From positions 27,061,001-27,125,000 of the forward strand of contig CATNEN010000001.1 of NCBI GenBank assembly GCA_950097015.1: a DNA stretch of 64,000 bases, written 5' to 3'. Position numbers and translations under genes: made by a program. A model generated the notes under the pieces. It did no database searches. It was not told where the DNA came from and saw only the letters and a list, made by a program, of their open reading frames with translations. Every line of letters starts with the position of its first letter. Position 1 is the stretch's first letter. Below, piece after piece: positions 51,388-62,207 of this stretch. Source of the stretch: Macrostomum hystrix. Taxonomy: Eukaryota; Platyhelminthes; Macrostomidae.

Positions 51388-52020
51388 ACTCCCCGGTGGG
51401 ACACCCGCGCCCAACCCGCGCCTTCCCACCAGTGGCCCCGCTGTACGCCCCACTATACGCCCACCCACCGGTGAGCGGCGGGAAGGCGCATAGTGGGGCG
51501 TACAGCGGGGCCACTGGTGGCCACCAGTGGGGGGCGCGGGTTGGGGTGGGGGGTAAATAAAATTCGGGGCATATCCTCAAAGTCTACTGTTAGTAGAAAT
51601 GTTAGTTTGAAATCATGAAGCCAACTCAGTCGTGTAGGAAATTATTTCTAGATTGATTTTCAATTGAATCCGACTCGATAAACTGTGCTCAAATCTATTG
51701 GGACACCGACGACAGCCATATAGTGTACTGACATAGTCAGAGTTAAGATAAAATTTTCTAGGTGACTTTCCAGGTTAATAAGTTCGAGTGGAAATCATTT
51801 GAAATCATGAAACCAACTCAGTCGTGTAGGAAATCATTTCTGTGGGGGAGATCAGTAGGGTGAAAGGGAGATCAGTAGGGTGAGAGGAAGTGTGGTAGTG
51901 AGATGCAGTAGGGTGAGAGGAAGTGTGGTAGTGAGATGCAGCAGAGTGAGAGGAAGTGTGGTAGTGAGATGCAGTATATTTCGCAGGTATCCGAGTTGCA
52001 TTGTATTTACGATTCTCATC
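51388..52020. repeat. Composite repeat: foldback F, S unit, 34-bp minisatellite
   Basis: Foldback F occupies 51388-51560 (CGCTGTACGCCCCACTATAC pairs with GCATAGTGGGGCGTACAGCG). It is followed by GGGGCATATCCTCAAAGTCT, the S repeat (51608-51842) and GTAGGGTGAGAGGAAGTGTG units (about 51845-51980). It is the mirror image of 41757-42955. Confidence 0.8.
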
Positions 52021-52310
52021 CTGGATTCTCATTTTATATTCTCATCCTAGATTCTCATCCTAGTTTTCATCATAGATTCTCATCATAAAATCTCCAGGAA
52101 GAGAAAGCAGCAGCTCCACGACACCAAGCACGTCAAGAAAGACCAACCGGAAGGCCGTAAAAGTGCAGCGTCTACAGGTCTAAACACAATTATGAGCATA
52201 CGAGCACACATATATTTATGAGCACATGAGCACTGAGCACAACTGAATAACGAAAAATAACGAAACAAGTTCACTAAGTTGACTTGTAATGCCGCATGCT
52301 GTTGCCAGGG

Positions 52311-52715
52311 GCCGGTTACCAAGGACGCCACAAAGGCTGGGCTTTATCCTGATGCTGATGATGCTGCTGCTGCTGCTGATGCTGGTCCATCGACTGGCTT
52401 GATTCTTCGTCAGTAGACAAAGCCGACACCGTTGATGAGGCCGAAGACTTGCAGCAGAAGCTTATGGCCGCAGATTGAGTCTTGGCTGAGCCATTCAGCA
52501 GCAGCTCGACAGTCAGCTCCAGGATTTCGGCCTTCTTAGACGCTGAAGCCGGTACGGTTTTATCACTTTGTTGGCCTTCAGCAGCTGTATGAGTTTTTCG
52601 AAGCTGGCATTAATTCTGGCTCTGCGCTGCCGCTCCATCACCTGCTTGCTGATTCTCCGATGCTCCATCAACTCTTCTGGGCGTGTGGTTCGTCTGTTTT
52701 TTTTTTAATTCGGAG
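52311..52715 (-). pseudogene. Broken duplicate of the Hes-like bHLH gene
   Basis: It is homologous to 35186-35554, including flanks. The start region is shifted by an expanded A-run, and an internal base is missing near 52535 (helix 2), so the original frame no longer spans the gene. The C-terminal coding end still reads LWRPW before its stop, and a Gln/His repeat has expanded before it. It has also lost the heat-shock element. A non-functional copy is most likely. Confidence 0.75.
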
Positions 52716-53510
52716 CTCGAAATTTTGCCATCGACCGGCCGCCGCCCGAGTTTATAAGTACACCCCCACCGCCAACCCCCGGCTTCCTGTTTCCTCTATC
52801 CCCGCTTCGCTCGTGAAATGAAGTTTTAGCTGTCATGTTCCGCCTAGATTCTCCCAAATGTGCCTTATCTCTAAAAACAAACCTCATAAGTAAACAAGAA
52901 ATATCACCAATTCTTTGAGGACCTCTCAACAATTAGAGTTCACAAAAAGGCTCGTTTCAGCAAGCGTGTGAATTAAAAATGACTGTCAACACAGGTGGAA
53001 AGGCGGCTTTATTCTGAAGTTCTGACGGGCTTAAAGTTCTCTGAGACGTTGTTCCCTTTGAGATTGCGATTGAGAATGTGACAATTAACTGTAATTGCAG
53101 CAGCATTACATAGTTGTAGTTAGAACTTTCACAGTGTACAGCGCTAATTTCCTACGGCATTGTCAGTCTTGACGCCACTTTGGCTTAACAACAGCCAGTC
53201 AAAAAGTATTTTTGCCCTTCAAAAAGCCAGTCACACAGCAATAGTTAGAAAATCAGAAACATATTTCAGACATAGAATTTGAGAATTACGTTTATTTTGG
53301 CTCGAGCAAATAACCTTTTAAGCTGCAATGCACTGCAAACCTTCGTTTTCACTTTCACTTTCACTTCTCCGTTAAACTGATAGGTAATGCACGTGTGAAT
53401 TTCAAACCGATCAACATATTTTCCTCGCTCGCACTCACTCTCTCTATTGAAATTGCAATAGCGGCAATTCAGCCCGGCTGTGTAGTCTATGGTTTTTTAT
53501 ATAGCGATTC
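52716..53510. other. Duplicated upstream flank of the Hes-like pseudogene
   Basis: It matches 35560-36400 in many blocks (for example CTAATTTCCTACGGCATTGT). No other gene. Confidence 0.6.
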
Positions 53511-53850
53511 TTATGCAGCAAAAGAGCCCGGCCGAGTCCCCTATGCTTTCTTATGCAGCAAAAGAGCCCGACTCAACCCTTAATGCTTTCTTATGCAGCA
53601 AAAGAGCCCGACTCAACCCTTAATGCTTTCTTATGCAGCAAAAGAGCCCGACTCAATCCTTAATGCTTTCTTATGCAGCAAAAGAGCCCGACTCAATCCT
53701 TAATGCTTTCTTATGCAGCAAAAGAGCCCGACTCAATCCTTAATGCTTTCTTATGCAGCAAAAGAGCCCGACTCAATCCTTAATGCTTTCTTATGCAGCA
53801 AAAGAGCCCGACTCAATCCTTAATGCTTTCTTATGCAGCAAAAGAGCCCG
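53511..53850. repeat. 40-bp minisatellite, about 9 copies
   Basis: Units start TTATGCAGCAAAAGAGCCCG every 40 bp from 53511 to 53831. Internal units are almost identical (ACTCAATCCTTAATGCTTTC). 40 is not a multiple of 3, so it is not coding. Confidence 0.9.
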
Positions 53851-54226
53851 CGACCCGCTTTGCTATAATTCTAAATTGATGACTACTGATAGCAGTTGTT
53901 GCAGTGTTAGGTGCGAGATCGGTTGGCTGATTGAATACATATACCAGTCATGATAATTTTGTTTCAAATGGCGCAGTTGTGACAGCAGCGGAATGCAGTT
54001 CGAACATTCTATGAAATGAGTTTCATGCAGGGTATTATCTTACGTTACATGATGACTGCAGCCCCATGCCACTGCCCGCACCTGAGTTAGGGACCCATTT
54101 CGCACTGTGATGATCGATCGAAATTTTTCCAATATACTGTGGGATATATAGTGACTATAGCGGTATTAGCTAGTGTTAGACGCGTTGCTGCTGCACTCAC
54201 GACATTGTTGGGTGCGTAGAACCACG

Positions 54227-54646
54227 ATGAATGCTCATCCTGTGGCGCTGTTCGGCTCGCCGGCCATCGTGGCACTCCTGGCCAGATGCGACATCGCCTG
54301 CCTGGCCCCGTTCCTGGCGCACCGAGGACGACTGGAGCAGCTGACCTGCCTGCAGCGCCACTGCCCGAATGCTGAGCTGAATGCCACCCAGCTACACACC
54401 TTGCTGAAGAGCCTCCTGGACTGGCTGCTACAACACCAGACAGCTGCGGGCTACGAGACTATCCTGGAGGTGACCTGCCTAACAGAGAACGAGGCTTTCG
54501 ACTTGGCCGAGCTGCTAGGCCTGCTGGAGGACACCTGTTCGGAGCTGCAGCACATTCTACACGGGCTGGACTACCGGCGCGGCGTGCAGCAAAGGGCAAG
54601 ACTGCGAGAGTTGTTCCGGAGTCGCGAATATCGAATGGAGCAGTAG
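54227..54646 (+). CDS. Hypothetical helical protein, 139 aa
   Basis: ATG 54227 gives MNAHPVALFGSPAIVALLAR. The whole product is Leu-rich and predicted helical (LHTLLKSLLDWLLQHQTAAG, EAFDLAELLGLLEDTCSELQ) with a basic end (RARLRELFRSREYRMEQ). It is G+C-rich compared with its AT-rich surroundings, like the helicase and recombinase genes downstream. A TATATAG sequence lies about 75 bp before the ATG. No family recognised; a death-fold-like helical bundle is conceivable, but I cannot support it further. Confidence 0.5.
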   Translation: MNAHPVALFGSPAIVALLARCDIACLAPFLAHRGRLEQLTCLQRHCPNAELNATQLHTLLKSLLDWLLQHQTAAGYETILEVTCLTENEAFDLAELLGLLEDTCSELQHILHGLDYRRGVQQRARLRELFRSREYRMEQ

Positions 54647-54733
54647 CAGCAGCAAAAAGACTTAGCTACTAGACAGTTAAAATAACTTATCCCTGTTTGT
54701 GAACCCAAACCAAGTCTGCACCAATAAAAGAAC

Positions 54734-56759
54734 CAAGGACCACTGTAGTATAACAGGACGGGAAACTCAAAGATCGTGTAAATTTTTAGAAGGCCGATTT
54801 CCTGGAAAAAATACACTGCGGAGATAGGAAAAAGTCATTTTTTCAGCACATAATCAATTATTGCTTTTGATCTGGAGCAAGTTCAAATCCGTTCATCTTA
54901 GTACAGCATGCCCAACATTAAGCTCCGTTGTTTTTATATAGCTTCGTTTATAAAAGTCTTATTTTCACATATATATATTATATAATAGTGTCTTGAATCT
55001 ATATAGACTATAGACTAGCACATTTAATGGCTCAAAATATGATAGCTAAATATTCTTAATTTGGCCTAAATTGTTTGAATTAACAAATTAGCTAAATAGT
55101 TTGGCAAAACTAACAGCCAAAAAAGTTAACTAATATAACAGTAACTATATAGCTATAAAGGTACAACAAATTTCAAAGTGATTTTAATGCAACTGTAGTG
55201 TCGGCATGTTTTATAATGCGTATATTTCTACTTGTAGTAACTTATTCGCGCACGTCAATATTATGAATTATTTTAATGTATCTTATAGGTTAGTTGTTTG
55301 TACATGCGCACCCCAGCCAGGCCTAACACGCGACCGGCCGGTCACCCCTGCTCTACAGCCAAGGCATCAGACTAGCCCTGGTCTGGTGGGCCCAACCAAT
55401 GGGAGGACGGCTAGCCGATTGAAGTGAACCGACTTAAGTGCGACACCCCGAGCCGGGCCAATCAGCAGCCGGTTCGTTAACCGGCAGGGTCGACCTGGCA
55501 GAAGAACAAGCGGCGCGGCCGGCACCCAGGCTTTGATGAGGGCTGGGGCGGGCGCTTGACTATAAAACTGACTATTGCGCTGAAATATTGTTCTCATGTG
55601 ATTCTGGTCTCGCGTTCGACCTTGCTCTTGCTCTTGATCTTGATATTGTTCTCATTCGTGTTACGCATCCTAGTAAATAGATACCGGGACAGGTAAACCG
55701 GTCCAACTAGTTAGTCAAAGAAAACCCCCACACTCAACCCCACGTCAGTAAGTAGCTTGCGCTGAGCTCGGTACGTCTGGCCAACTGCTGACGGAGTGTT
55801 AGATAGGGATTGGCAAGCACGGAAGCACTCTCCATATCGCCGACAATCATCGGTGGGACGCCGTCGAACAGACATTAGGTGTGGCACGATAGAACTATCG
55901 TTGTGCCATAGTGCAGAAGTGCTTGCTGGTCGCCTCGGTTTTATGTTAGGGATTTTGGTTAGGTTTCGCGTTATTTGTCTTGTTTGTTATAGGGACTATC
56001 TGTTTGTCTAGGATTTATTTGTGTTATTTATCGTGTCGTATTATCGAGTAGAGTTCGTGTTTTGTGTTGCGGTTATCGAGATTTTGTTAGTGCGAATTGT
56101 GAATTGGATTGAATTAAGTACAGTACCTGGCAGGGGACGAAAAGAGCGCTGCCAGGGGAATTGATCAGTGATCATAGCTTTCTCTTATTTACTGATTAAC
56201 ACTTAAATATCAGCTGTTTAGCTTGGGATTTGAATCGTCTTGTCTTCGTTATTTTCGAGTTGCGAAAAGGGAATCTCTCACAAAGAGTAGGACACCCGAC
56301 CTCATTTAGGAATCTCAACGTAAAGAGAGACCTAAGTCAAAATATCACACAACCAAGTAAGTTAATTAATTTTTGGCTGTTAGTTTTGCCAAACTATTTA
56401 GCTAATTTGTTAATTCAAACAATTTAGGCCAAATTAAGAATATTTAGCTATCATATTTTGAGCCATTAAATGTGCTAGTCTATAGTCTATATAGATTCAA
56501 GACACTATTATATAGTATATATATGTGAAAATAAGACTTTTATAAACGAAGCTATATAAAAACAACGGAGCTTAATGTTGGGCATGCTGTACTAAGATGA
56601 ACGGATTTGAACTTGCTCCAGATCAAAAGCAATAATTGATTATGTGCTGAAAAAATGACTTTTTCCTATCTCCGCAGTGTATTTTTTCCAGGAAATCGGC
56701 CTTCTAAAAATTTACACGATCTTTGAGTTTCCCGTCCTGTTATACTACAGTGGTCCTTG
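54734..56759. mobile_element. hAT-like foldback element with 391-bp arms, containing a solo LTR
   Basis: Ends CAAGGACCACTG and CAGTGGTCCTTG are flanked by the 8-bp duplication AAAAGAAC (54726-54733, 56760-56767), as in hAT transposition. The arms 54734-55124 and 56369-56759 are about 99 percent complementary. The central loop was about 84 bp before a retrotransposon inserted and left a solo LTR. No coding. Confidence 0.9.
55194..56349 (+). repeat. Solo LTR, 1156 bp
   Basis: It starts TGTAGTGTCGGC and ends AAATATCACA, with the 4-bp duplication CAAC (55190-55193, 56350-56353). Start, length and duplication size resemble LTR family A at 33645. It lies in the loop of the foldback element. Confidence 0.85.
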
Positions 56760-56838
56760 AAAAGAACTAAGGTGGCAGATCCAACTCGATACCGGGAAGT
56801 TTATTTTGGATAACCTAAAAATAGACCGTATAAGAGTA

Positions 56839-56963
56839 CAGTTCGTGGTGCGCGCACAATCCCTAAGAAATATATACATAAGACGATGCGAGGTGCTTAT
56901 CTACCTAAAAATAGCAGGCAAGTCCTTATATATTTTTAAGTAATGTGCGCGCACTATGAACTG
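56839..56963. mobile_element. Mariner-like MITE, copy 1
   Basis: Flanked by TA, with inverted ends CAGTTCGTGGTGCGCGCACA and its complement CAGTTCATAGTGCGCGCACA. It is 125 bp. TA target sites and CAGT ends fit Tc1/mariner. Confidence 0.7.
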
Positions 56964-57064
56964 TACTTCTCGCTAAAAGTACACACTATCAACTTAACCG
57001 GGATCCGAATTAACCTAATTAAGCACCTATTAATAGAATCTGAGTCGATCAGTTTAAAACTATA

Positions 57065-57102
57065 AGATCAATATGCGCGCACATGTGCGCGCATATTGAT
57101 CT
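57065..57102. other. Perfect 38-bp palindrome P1
   Basis: The core GCGCGCACATGTGCGCGC is flanked by complementary arms AGATCAATAT and ATATTGATCT; all 19 base pairs match. It is 222 bp upstream of the ATG of the SF3 helicase gene. Confidence 0.95.
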
Positions 57103-57323
57103 ACTAGAAGTAGTATAGTAACACTGGTACTATCTGCTGCTCATCCTAAATAGCCTGCTCCTCCTCCTTGGGACGTACTTGGGACTCTATTATTAATAGC
57201 GAATCCCACCCTGTTGCACCCAGTTGAAGTTGAGTACCTGGGACTGCGTTGGCTTTCTGCAGCCTGCTCATTTTCATACATCCAAATTTGAACGCGCCTA
57301 TAATTAACCTGCGGAAGCACAGA

Positions 57324-60124
57324 ATGTCGTTCAACTTTTCAACCGGCTGCGACAGCGACGATGAGCGAATTGCGGCCGCGCTGGACGAGTTTGAGAGAGT
57401 TGCCCAAGATAGTAACTCCGCCGGGCCGGTAGCGTCATCAACTCGCCAGCCACCATCACAGCGAAAAAGAAAGAGCGCTCCCTCTCAACGTCGGATTGTC
57501 AATGCAGCAGCCGCAGAATCTACGCCAGGCCCAAAGCGTATATATACTTTCACCCCAGTGCAGACAGCAGCGGTGGCTAACATCAGCAGCGACGCCGACG
57601 ACTTCAGCCTGCTGCCATTGAGCGGTGTCATGCGCCTAAACACTGGAGAGCAGCAGCCTGCCAGTGACCAGATGTCCACAGGCAATCAGCAGCCACCGCC
57701 TGCCAGTATATCGGCCGTCTACGCGCCCATCTCCCACGCGATGGCAGCCTCAGCCTCGACTGCGCCAAAAGGGAGCATGCTGGCTTGGCTCGGAGATCAG
57801 CACCGGAGTGCCAAGAAGGCCACCAGCAGATGGTCATCGCCGGCAGCGATCAGGCACGTCAGGCGACATGCTCCTGCCAACTGCGGCGATGGCGACGGGG
57901 CGGCGTCTGATGCGCCCGACATGTCCACGGCAGCCCTACAGCCTCGCAGCCCCGTCGTCATCGAGATTGAGGACGTCGACGACGAGCGCGCCGATAACGG
58001 CAGGCCGACAGCGGCAACTCGCACAAAGGCGGAGCCATCGGAGCCTAACGAGCAGGAGGCGGCGATGGATAGCGACGACCGCGATGCTCTGCAGGCACTG
58101 CTGGACTACGAGGCGTCCACCGTTGCGCTGTCAGTCGCTGCAGATCCCCCACCGTCGGGCGCTGATGCGGAAATGGAGGAGGCCGCCAGCACGGTGCCGA
58201 AACCGCCTCAAGTCGCGGCCGACCAACAACAGCAGCCAGGGAGGCGGAGATTCCGTTTCCAGCGGCTCGAAACGACTGCTCCCGCTGTTGCTGCTGCTGC
58301 CGACTGCTCCATTGTGGGCGCCATGGTGCCAGACTCGCAGCCCGATGGCCGACGATTAGCAGTCGCCAAGACCACACCGTCTCAGCGTCCGGAAGATGAG
58401 ACGACGGCCTACGTGGTGTCGCCTGGCACAGCGGCATTCGCAGCAGCCGTGGTGGCCGCTATGAATGAGGCCAGCCAGTCCGTCCCTGTCGGCGAGGAGT
58501 GGTGGCGCATATTAACACCACAGCCGCTGCAGCAACAAGAGCAGGTGCAGCTCGAGCGTCCTCCCTCGCTGGTGCCCTTCAGCTACAGTCCGCCGGCGTC
58601 TGCGGCACAGCTTATTCACTTCCTCCAGCAACAGCAGGGGGACAGCGAGGCGAGCGGGAGCGGGGTCGGCGGCGCCAGAGGACAACGAGGCGGCCGAGGG
58701 GTGCGACGGCTGGGCCAAAATCCGCTGCTTAATGCGGCAGCAGCACAGCAGCAGTTCACTGTGACGCGCTCAGTCAGCCGGCCGCTCGCAATGACCGGTG
58801 CTGCTCCTGCGGAGCGACTGCCCGAGGACAGCGGCATTCTGACCGGGCGCCGCTATTTGCACGTCTTCCACATCGACAAGGTGCGCTTCGTCGGTGAGTC
58901 ACTTGCTTTGTTCATAAGCTCTGAATCATATAACCAGCTGCTGGCATCCACTGTTTCCATGCTGCCTACATAAACAGGTCGTGCCAAAGTATATCTGGGC
59001 GAGGCTCTGGAGGCACACTGTGTCGAGCTCGTCCTGGCGTCCAGCCCGGGCCTCTGCGTCGGCATGGATGAGTTCTGCGACCGGCGGCTAGTCGCTGACC
59101 CGCTCTCCGTCGACGAGATGGAGCAACAGCAGCAGCAGCAGCAGCAGCACAGCGAGTATCGGCCACACCGCACTCTGTCCGGCTTCGTGCGCCTGGAGAC
59201 CAACGCGGCCGGCTGGCATTTGTACGAGCTGCTGTTCAGCCTGCTGCCTAGCCGAGACGAGGGACGCTGCTTTGTGGTGCCCGACCGGACCACCCTGACG
59301 CTGTGCGGCGTCCGCTCGCCAGACAGTGTGCTGCGGAGCCTGACGCAGCACGACGGCTACCCGCTGCTGATCGGGATCGGCGCCACGCAGTGCAGCATGC
59401 TGGTGCAAGCGACTCGGTGGGCGCTGTCCTACCCGCTGACTGCCAACCTGCCAGACCAGACTGACGGCTTCTTGTTGGCCCACCAGCAGATGCGCGCCAC
59501 GTTGCTGGGGGTCTTTAGAGACGTGCAGCGCCAGCGCCGGATTCGCAGGGAGCAGCTCGCCGGCTGTTCCGCATGTTCCACCGAGGCTGCCGACATTAGG
59601 AACCTGTGCCCGCTCCGAGAGGCCGTCTGCACAGCCCTTCGCCACCAGTCGGGCGTTGTGTACCTTTACGGGCCGTCGGGAGTCGGCAAGACCACCGCCG
59701 TCGAGCGCCACCTGGGCCAGGAGCGCGTCTTCTGTCCGGTCATCAAGCGCTTCGGTGGCAATGACTTCATGTTCGACGGCCTGGACACCGCGCGCCACTC
59801 CGTCATCTTTCTGGACGAGGTGCGGCCGCACATGTTCGAGGGCGGCGACCTGGAGACCACGCTGTTGCGCCTGCTGAACGGCAACAGCTTCCTGGTCAAT
59901 GCGAAGCACCAGGCGCACGTCTACCTGGACTGGGGCCAACGGCTGGTGATCGCGGCGATGGCGGCCACGCCTCACCTGACGACTACCCGGCTGACGTGCA
60001 GCGGCGCCTGCGCAACGAGGGCAACACGTGCGTCGAGGTCGACCACGACATCGAGGCCTGCCAGGGGGGGTGCCGCCAGCAGCCAATGTTCGGAGCCGCC
60101 GCCGCCAACGCCCAGGTTGAATGA
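57324..60124 (+). pseudogene. Large Rep-type SF3 helicase gene, two exons, single-base frameshift near its end
   Basis: Exon 1 57324-58893 (ATG, MSFNFSTGCDSDDERIAAAL), intron 58894-58977 (GTGAGT...ACAG, 84 bp), exon 2 from 58978; the joined frame reads DKVRFV-GRAKVYLGE. The first 490 residues are low-complexity and acidic/Ala-Gln-rich. The C-terminal region has Walker A YLYGPSGVGKTTAVERHLG (about residue 752), then KRFGGNDFMFDG, Walker B SVIFLDEV (about 798) and RLLNGNSFLVNAKHQ, the layout of superfamily 3 helicases of small-virus Rep proteins. At the motif C position (RLVIAAM, near 59955) one base is missing. The neighbouring frame then continues with coding-like sequence to TGA 60122-60124. 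No HUH nuclease motif was found. It could be a captured viral or mobile-element replication gene. Confidence 0.65.
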
Positions 60125-61618
60125 GGCCGCCTTTATATGTCTGTCTGTCTGTCTGTCTATTGCTAAATTATTTCATCCCTGCGCCCGTATTTTGTCTCCA
60201 CCACCATCTTAAAGCGGGTTAGCAGATGTGGGCAGGCAGAAATAGCTAGACGGCCAAAATATTACATAACAAAATATTAGTCCTTATTGGGCTAAATAAG
60301 GAATGGCTTTTGGGTTCGGCTGTTTAACAGCACCATATATTATAATCTATACCTGGCACGCAGTTGCAGAAAACGGGGTAGCAGAAATGTGCGCGGACTA
60401 TAGCAATTTATAAAGCATTAGATGGGATTAGTTTAATTGAATTAAATAGCGCGCAGTGTTTTCCTAGTGTTTTTGTTGCTCGTCAGTCTAGATGTGCTAA
60501 GAGATGGAGATGGCATTTATTACTTGTTCTCAGGATCGCTTCTCGCTCTTATCTGATTGCTTTTATTTTGAGTTCTATTATTTCAGAGTCAATATTTTCA
60601 TTTAGCATATGTCGCAGGCTGTCGAAAATTTCAATTGTCCCCATTTTATTGCCGTTCTACTTTTTCTGTACCGGCTCCATTAAACTTTTTAATCCCTCAC
60701 CGCCAACAAATAGTTGTTGTTGTTGTTGCTGTTGCTGCTCTCCAACAAGTTAGATAGATGGGCAGCTAGAATAATTAACAATGATTGCCTACCTTGTGGA
60801 GCGCAGATAAAAATCACTTTAAACGCAGTCGTCGTCGCTGGGGTCGCAGCTGGAGCGGAGCAATCGGAACAGTGTAGGGGGCAGTCGAAACGAAATAGTA
60901 GATCACGAAGGAGCTGATTTGGTTGATTAATAGAGTTGGTATTGAAAATCAAAGTGTAGCTTGGGAACGATCGAGTCTGTCTTAATCGATTGGCATAGAG
61001 AAATCAATCAGTGCGCGAGCTAGCTCTCTTTGACTTGTGTGCTCAAGATGAGCAATACAGTCCTTCCTGATAAAATTTAGTTTCTATGTGCCTAAGCTTT
61101 GTCTATGTCTTGAGTTTATCGCATTCCTTTATTAATAGTAGTCTAAATATAATTTTACACACACGCAGTTGTTATGTGCTTATTTGGGCGCTATTTGTGT
61201 TATTATAATTTATAATAATTGAGCTATAATAATTTGAGTAAGTATACTAGTATATGGTATGAAAAGCTGACTGCATGCATTAATATGTGAATAAAGGACA
61301 TAAATCAAGAAAAAGCATTCAATCAAGAACTACATGTAGTAGACGGTACGTATGCATATGAAAAATCGGCAATTAACTAATTTAAGATGAAAATCAACAA
61401 GCGGCATCTGCAATAACAAGCAATTAAAATACATGTAGTAATGATGTGTGCATTAAAATACAATTTGGATGGACGCAAAAAGCTATACATATAATATAGT
61501 AGTACGATTTAATAACGGCAATTAACAGCTGCATATAGTGCTACTCAGTTATTTATAGATTTTATATAAGAAACTAAAATTTCAAATTCGCGCTAAATTC
61601 TACGAAATTCAATGTGTA
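60125..61618. other. AT-rich region between convergent genes
   Basis: A CTGT microsatellite (60137-60158) follows the helicase stop. A similar CTGCCTGTCTGTCTGCC run follows the stop of the recombinase gene on the other strand (62175-62203). No gene seen. Confidence 0.5.
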
Positions 61619-61729
61619 CAGTCTGTAGTGCGCGCACATTCCCTAAAAAATATATAAGGCATGTCAGCTCTAATTTTAGAACGACGATCCTTATATATTT
61701 TTTAAGTATTGTGCGCGCACTATGAACTG
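61619..61729. mobile_element. Mariner-like MITE, copy 2
   Basis: TA-flanked, ends CAGTCTGTAGTGCGCGCACA and complement of CAGTTCATAGTGCGCGCACA. It is a relative of 56839-56963. Confidence 0.7.
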
Positions 61730-61939
61730 TACCTAAATCTAAAATTAAATTGCTTACTTGACTACTATAAGTAGAGCAGTTAGCAGCATTTGTTTAGTAA
61801 TTGTCAGATAAATCTATGGCTAATTAAATAATTCTATCAACAAAAACAATAAAGTATAATATTATCAACGGGAGTAATCAGTCAATCAATACAATCAATA
61901 TTCTTAACTATAGCATATAATATCAATTATAATAACATT

Positions 61940-61977
61940 AGCGTATAAAGCGCGCACATGTGCGCGCTTTATACGCT
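61940..61977. other. Perfect 38-bp palindrome P2
   Basis: It has the same 18-bp core GCGCGCACATGTGCGCGC as P1 but different arms (AGCGTATAAA and TTTATACGCT); all 19 pairs match. It is 231 bp beyond the stop of the tyrosine recombinase gene. Confidence 0.95.
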
Positions 61978-62207
61978 GCAGTAACATGCAGTCAAACGAA
62001 TTCAATTATCCCTCCCTCGAAGGCCTGTGCATGTTTTCTCTGCGTGTTTTCTCTCTGTCCCGGCCCCCTTTATCTGCCCCACGGTGTTTTTCACTCACTA
62101 TTTAAATATTTAATAATATTTTATATTATTAATATAATATAAATTAAATATTTTATATAAAATCTTAAATAAAGCAGGCAGACAGACAGGCGGGCAGGCA
62201 GGGCGAA

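Noticed and set aside
53395-53953. Short frames with MQQKSP/AAKEPDS repeats
   Set aside because: 40-bp minisatellite read in shifting frames, not coding.
54734-56759. Terminal inverted repeats of the helicase/recombinase unit
   Set aside because: The 8-bp duplication just outside the arms shows a self-contained hAT-like insertion.
56839-61729. Replication-origin stem-loops flanking the SF3 helicase gene
   Set aside because: TA-flanked ends beginning CAGT identify both hairpins as mariner-like MITEs.
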